Part shown: piece by piece, positions 59,053 to 64,000 of the stretch
Layout of the letters: the number at the start of each line of letters is the position of its first letter
How positions within the stretch are numbered: position 1 is the first letter of the stretch
Source of the DNA: Xylogone sp. PMI_703
Lineage: Eukaryota > Ascomycota > Leotiomycetes
DNA: 64,000 bases
Assembly (NCBI GenBank): GCA_021399445.1
Contig: JAJTUQ010000003.1
Span: forward strand, 806,001 to 870,000
Reading direction: 5' to 3'
Program-made: the position numbers and the translations under genes
The notes under the pieces: model-generated
The model's database searches: none
Seen by the model: only the letters and a program-made list of their open reading frames with translations
What the model was told of the DNA's origin: nothing

Positions 59053-60424
59053 CTATGAGTTTGAGACGGATCCCCCCGGAGAACCGGCCTTTCTCGCGGT
59101 TAGGACCTCAACTCCATCTGCAGTAACTAGGAGAGTATGTTCTGCTAGAAGTTAGCATCTACGATTTATTTTTTCAAGTAGTGAGAAATAAGTATCTCAC
59201 ATACCGAACTGAGCCGTTCTCTTGCCATCCCTAGTGACGGCTGTCCAATTGTCCGGCCAAGTCACATCTCTATATGAGCCTAATGCTACCATTGGCTCAA
59301 TAGTGAAGCACATTCCTTCCTTTGCAACACCTGGAGTTTTGTTCTTTGCATAGTGGGGGATGTTGGGTAAGGTATGGAATACCGTATTAATGCCATGTCC
59401 AACAAACGTCCTGATAACGCAGCATTTTTTTGATTCCGCATGCGCTTGTATAACGTTTCCATATTCCCTGAATAGTGATCCAGGTTTAACGACTTCAATA
59501 ACTTTGTCAAGGCACTCTCGTGCAGTCTCGACCACTCGTACTGAGTCGGGATCTGCCTTTGCCTTCTCTCCAACATAGTACGTCTCATTTAGATCGCCAT
59601 GATACCCACCATGATAGAGAGTGACGTCCAGGTTTATAATATCGCCATCAAGGAGAACCCTTTGATCCGGTATACCATGGCAGATCACTTCGTTTACGGA
59701 AGTGCACACGGACTTTGGGAAGAAGTTGTAGTTTAGAGTCGATGGGTATGACTGCTCGGTCTTGTCAGCATGCAATGGCGCTACGCAGGATTATGTATAG
59801 CAATACGTTACGCTCTATGCAAGCGTTATGAACGATCTGATCAATGGCATCGGTTGTTATTCCAGGCTTCAATGCTGCGGCTGCGATATCTAGGACCTCC
59901 CTTGCAAGCCTACACACCTTCCTCATAGCGTCTTGGCCGGCTTTGTCTAAAATGGTGATTTGATTTCTTCCGTTTAAAGGCTGTGAGCTGCGAGGGATAC
60001 CAGTTTACCAATAGTCTGGGTGCTCTATAGATTCCGGTACGCTACGTCGCTCAGATAATGGATATATGGGACGCACAGTCCCGTGTACTGGAATGTGGGA
60101 AACGGATTATACAATTTCTTACCTGGAAGGCTGTTAGATGGCTGTAATTAACATTTATCGTTAGGCTGGGAAAGACTAGCTCTCAACCCCATGAAGCACT
60201 TTGTGTTTGCTCTATCATAATCGTTAGTTTTGAAATCTTGAGAACTTTGCGGGTGAAATAAAGTAAGAGAAGAAACCTACCCAGTTCCTCTTGAAGCAAT
60301 CTTGCGAACAGAAAAAGCTTCCTTCAATACCCAGCTTTAGGCAGGCTGGGCATTGGAGTGTACCACAATCGTTCTCACAATCATCGCCCAGGCATTTGCG
60401 CCTCGCGGGAGATTCGGAATTCAT
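59053..60424 (-). pseudogene. Methionine aminopeptidase type I with one in-frame stop
   Basis: Several exons can be joined. Exon 1 (60424-60281) encodes the zinc-finger N-terminus of eukaryotic MetAP1 (KCLGDDCENDCGTLQCPACL, then FFCSQDCFKRNW). After introns, a segment KLYNPFPTFQYTGTVRPIYP is followed by VPESIEHPDYW, and then a TAA at about 60006. Past the stop the same frame resumes with TGIPRSSQPLNG and the catalytic domain. The five metal ligands are visible in [32 protein letters not shown] and QFEHT, the last after the final intron. Apart from that stop (possibly CAA to TAA) the gene looks well preserved. Either it is newly inactivated, or the stop lies in a very short intron (about 28 bp), which I find unlikely. 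It would remove initiator Met in the cytosol. Confidence 0.85.
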
Positions 60425-63087
60425 GAGTGCTTTCGCGGAGATATTCCTGCGGTGTGCAGATAAGGAAGACAATTAATGAGAACGTCGTTGGTCTGTTGAA
60501 TGTCCGTTCAGGCAAACAAGAGGAGAAAAAGAAAGGCCTTGCATGAGCGCTTTCAGACACCGCTTCGGGAAGGTGCGCTTGGCGGTTTCGGATGTCTGCA
60601 GTTGAGAGAATACCCGACACACCTCCATATAATCTATCATATATCATCTCGCCAAGTCACGGGTCGATCCCACGTTATCTGCCTCATGGCGACACGCAGC
60701 AGCATATTTTGAAGCAGGCGAGCTACCATCTCAACCGGGGCCTGCGCCGTGTACGTAGGTCCTATGTAAGACAGTTTAATCGGGTAGCATGCACTCTGGG
60801 CATGGTTACACAACAATTGAATCATATGTCCTTTAGAAGAGAGCATACTCCAGGATACGGCGATACGCCAAGCTTATTTCAAGAAAACTCAGCGAGGACT
60901 ATACTGGTGACAGCATTGTTATGCACATCATGCATACTAAGACCGAGGCTCTTCATGTTATGGGTATCCTGCGGAAAGTCGTCCTGCCTTGAGTGTGTGA
61001 GCTTGTTAGTTATAAAGCTCTGTAGATAATCCTATAGAGATTCGGCATGCCCCAATGGATGTGAAATACCGGAGTCTAGGCGTAGACTCACTCACGTTTG
61101 AGAATTGAGGGATGATTCAAATCTAGCGATATCGAACATATGTTGGCTATAGGTAGAAATATTATGATGCTGTCCGCTATTATGGTGAACCTAACTCACG
61201 GAGGATAACCAACAATTCCCCCGGTTGATGTCTTTAGGGGATATATTAGTCATGTTATCTGGTTCATTCCCTACTGTCCTTGTAGGGAACCGTGAGAATG
61301 ACCCAATTGCTTTGATAGCAAAACCTTCTTGTTGTCGCATTGTTTGTACTGGTTACGAATTATGAAAAGCCACATATTGGCTGGCTCTTGACTTTTCAGA
61401 TTTTCCGATTCTCATTGATAAAACAGTATATGACTGTAGGGGCACTTTTCAGAGGTTGAAGAGAGATAGAGTCAGGTGCATCATGATCGTGTATCGAGCT
61501 TACATCTATTAGAAGCTCGGTTTAGATCCGAGAAGTGTACACAAATCCATCTACTCCGAAAATAAGTGCATAGCATATCGCGGTATTGTAATTGCCGCTC
61601 TCCTTCTGGCCCCTGACATTGCCTAGGACCGAGGATCATGAATGCACTCAGTCTCTGAAATATTCATTGAATTATGGCCCCAGTTTGACTTCATCAAGCT
61701 CGTCATTTTCGTCTCGGGTTACGCCGTCAAATTTCTTCAAAGGATACACGTGTAAAGAGATCACAGCAGATTTGCGATTCCACATCTCTCAAACCACGGT
61801 TACGTACGAGTACCCTGTAGTAGGTGGATTCCAATTCGCAATGGCTGCAAACGCAAAGAATGAAGTATATCACATCACTCTCATTCTTACTAGCTGCATA
61901 TCAGGCATGATAGTGCTTTATGCCATGAAGAGATTCGCAAAGCAATTCGGTGTCTTCTTACAACCTCCCCCCCCCCCCCTCTTTTGAGCCTATATTTCAT
62001 TATGGGTGAATATTTTTTTTCTTGGCTGGCAGATGTTATTTCTGCGCCTATCCTAGTTAATTTGTTCCGTCTACCGTAGAGTGACTAGAAAGAGGCCGTT
62101 AAGGGGGAGATCTGCGCCTTATCACTTGGCGAAATGAATCTGTGGCCAGTGAGTAGGCTGTGCTGGATTTCGCGCATTGTGAGATGCAAAGCTATGTCTC
62201 TGATCCGCTTGTGGCTTCACGGAATGTAACTTGAAGGCATGGTTGATGCGGCGAACTCTCAGCTCGCTACGACCGTTCCTGGCTGATCAGCGATACGAAT
62301 TTCAACACCCCTGAATACTCTTTCCAAAAGGAGATCAGTTATATCCCAATTGACTATATGTGGATCCAAATTCAGTGTCCCCGTTTTGGGCTCGGCCGTA
62401 TCCGACTCAATCGCATTAACTGGTAGGGTTAATTTCGAAACAGACGTTTGGGCTTTTGCTTCTCTCTACGATATCACGTTCGGCTTTTGAAGTGCACCAA
62501 GTCTTGTACTCTTGTGTATGACACGACAGGCTTCTAGATTCCACCGCTAGTATCTCGTCAGGCTCCGGATGAGCAGGACAAGCCCGACCGCTGCTGCGCT
62601 TGCATCTGACCCTTTTGCATCCGGTAGTACCGTGGGCTTGGCAAGCCTAGGCGTGCGCGCTGTTTGGGCATGTTCGGGGAATTTTGGGACGCTTTGACTG
62701 GATCTCAGATATCCAGATCCACAACTCACGACAATCAATGGGGCTCGTACCGGAACCGTACATCGTTATCTTCAATTTTGTCTTGCCAATACAACTGTAC
62801 ATGTGTTGAGAAAATGGCATTGCTCTTGGCGTCTACGTACTCATTGATCATCTCTCTCCTATTCTTATCTTTTTGCATCTTTCATGTGTTGAGTTTGCTT
62901 CATGTGTGAAACTGGACCCGCTTGCTCATGATTCTGATCCCTATAAGTATCTTTGTAGCAAAAGTCTGTTCCATTGCTTTCACATTGCCATGATAAATAA
63001 GAATCATCATTACAAACTAAAAGGCTCTACTTTGCATGAAATCATTTACCTATGAATTAGTCCGACGAATTTCCCACTATTTTCATA
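60425..63087. other. Long intergenic region
   Basis: 2.7 kb between MetAP (minus) and the MFS gene (plus). A non-ATG frame at about 61592-61987 and other short frames show no family features. A run of 13 C lies at 61967-61979. I see no gene. Confidence 0.4.
61967..61979. repeat. Homopolymer run of 13 C
   Basis: Thirteen consecutive C on the plus strand, prone to length error in sequencing. Confidence 0.9.
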
Positions 63088-64000
63088 ATGGAATTTGCAA
63101 CGCAGAATCCCCCCATGACTAGTCATTCAACAGATTCATTATTCAGCGATGGGGACTCGCGAGAATTAACTACTGTTAACCAGACATCCCATTCCGATGA
63201 GAAAGAAGTAGGGAAAAGCTCTGGCATTAGAATTATAGTCTCGGATGAGTAAGTTCCAGTTGGCTAGTGCATGACCAACAATGATTTGTCTTCATTAACT
63301 AACTTTCAGTTTGAAGACTACAGGAAAGCCAAATAGACCGAAGCATAGAATTAAATGGAGGGAGAGGGTACGAGGACTCGGATGAGGAGACATGTCAGAA
63401 ACCCGAATCATCACTACAGAGCAGTGCCTCCAGTATCAAACCACAACCTGAACCTCCATACCATATATTCACTACATCGAAGAAGAAACAGTTGGTATAT
63501 ATTGTTTCCCTAGCTGGGCTATTTTCGCCTCTGTCAAGCAATATCTATTTCCCTGCTCTCAAACAGATTGCTACGGTATGCTGAACATGGCACAATGGAA
63601 AAGGCACGCTAATATATACCCGTAGGATCTTTCAGTTAGTGTAGCACTTGTAAGTCTCACTGTTACAATTTATATGATTATTCAAGGCGTGGCTCCCTCA
63701 TTCTGGGGGCCAATATCAGACACTCAAGGAAGACGCATTACATTTATTGGTAAGGCTACCTATAGAGCACGTGATAGATGTATAAATAACAGAAAATACA
63801 GGTACATTCCTTGTATATCTTATTTCAAATATATGCCTAGCATTCAGCAATAGCTTTACGATGTTGATGGTCTTCCGTGGTATACAAGCAGCCGGAAGCG
63901 CCGCTACAATATCTATTGGTAAGTAGATATCTAATTACACTTCCATTTTACTTACATCGCTAGGTGCTGGGGTGATTGGTGATATCACAACTGCTCGTGA
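63088..64000 (+). CDS. MFS drug:H+ antiporter (DHA1 type), N-terminal part, cut by window edge
   Basis: The ATG at 63088 begins a hydrophilic N-terminus (FATQNPPMTSHSTDSLFSDG). After an intron ending at about 63316 the acidic tail continues (YEDSDEETCQKP), followed by helix 1 (YIVSLAGLFSPLSSNIYFPA). Further exons give SVALVSLTVTIYMIIQGVAP, FWGPISDTQGRRITFIG (the MFS motif A loop), FLVYLISNICLAFSNSFTML, and FRGIQAAGSAATISIGAGVI. These are the hallmarks of fungal DHA1 transporters of the QDR/FLR class, which export drugs and metabolites. The gene runs off the right edge after helix 5 begins. As the closest transporter to the peptide-precursor locus, it may export its product, but no direct evidence ties them. 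Confidence 0.88.

Noticed and set aside
61592..61987. 131-codon open frame ending in a Pro run encoded by poly-C
   Set aside because: It starts without ATG and ends in a homopolymer; no known domain. The hydrophobic stretch alone is weak evidence.

Overview
This window is filamentous-fungal (ascomycete-type) DNA. Genes are interrupted by short GT-AG introns of about 45-190 bp. The families present are typical of ascomycetes: an iterative PKS-NRPS, Zn2Cys6 regulators, UstYa/DUF3328, MFS drug and sugar transporters, NmrA-like proteins and GH78. The species cannot be fixed from the sequence. No tRNA, rRNA or CRISPR array was seen, and no intact transposon.

Left part (1-18 kb). A eukaryotic-type tryptophanyl-tRNA synthetase runs off the left edge. 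Next come a decayed unknown gene, a flavin-reductase-like protein and a Zn2Cys6 regulator. After these lie a relic of a GH3 beta-glucosidase, an intact secreted GH78 alpha-rhamnosidase-like enzyme, an MFS sugar transporter and a frameshifted secreted carboxylesterase. This looks like a partly decayed set for using plant glycosides or esters.

Middle part (18-56 kb). This is a polyketide-nonribosomal peptide cluster. The core gene (18127-31529, minus) encodes about 4439 residues in the order KS-AT-DH-MT-KR-ACP-C-A-T-R, followed in the same reading frame by a complete LovC-type enoyl reductase. That reductase is normally a separate trans-acting protein. The release domain has Phe where reductases have the catalytic Tyr, which favours Dieckmann release (a tetramate) over reduction. 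Around it are two P450s, an NmrA-like protein, a short-chain dehydrogenase, a COMT-like O-methyltransferase, a class I (catechol-type) O-methyltransferase and a phenol-hydroxylase-like flavoprotein. An F-box/ankyrin protein and a Zn2Cys6 regulator with an AflR-like C-terminal part follow. The phenol hydroxylase plus catechol-type methyltransferase suggest decoration of an aromatic unit.

Right part (57-64 kb). A second, smaller system appears. A secreted 86-residue precursor carries three 18-residue repeats separated by Lys-Arg (Kex2-type) sites. A UstYa-like protein with both HxxHC motifs is divergently transcribed from it. This is the minimal signature of a fungal Kex2-processed RiPP locus, here with repeats that lack any aromatic residue. 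Beside it lie a type I methionine aminopeptidase gene with one in-frame stop and the start of a DHA1-type MFS exporter cut by the right edge.

The most unusual items are the PKS-NRPS-enoyl reductase fusion, the compact RiPP-like pair, and the extra-looking copies of two housekeeping enzymes (TrpRS, MetAP) near biosynthetic genes.
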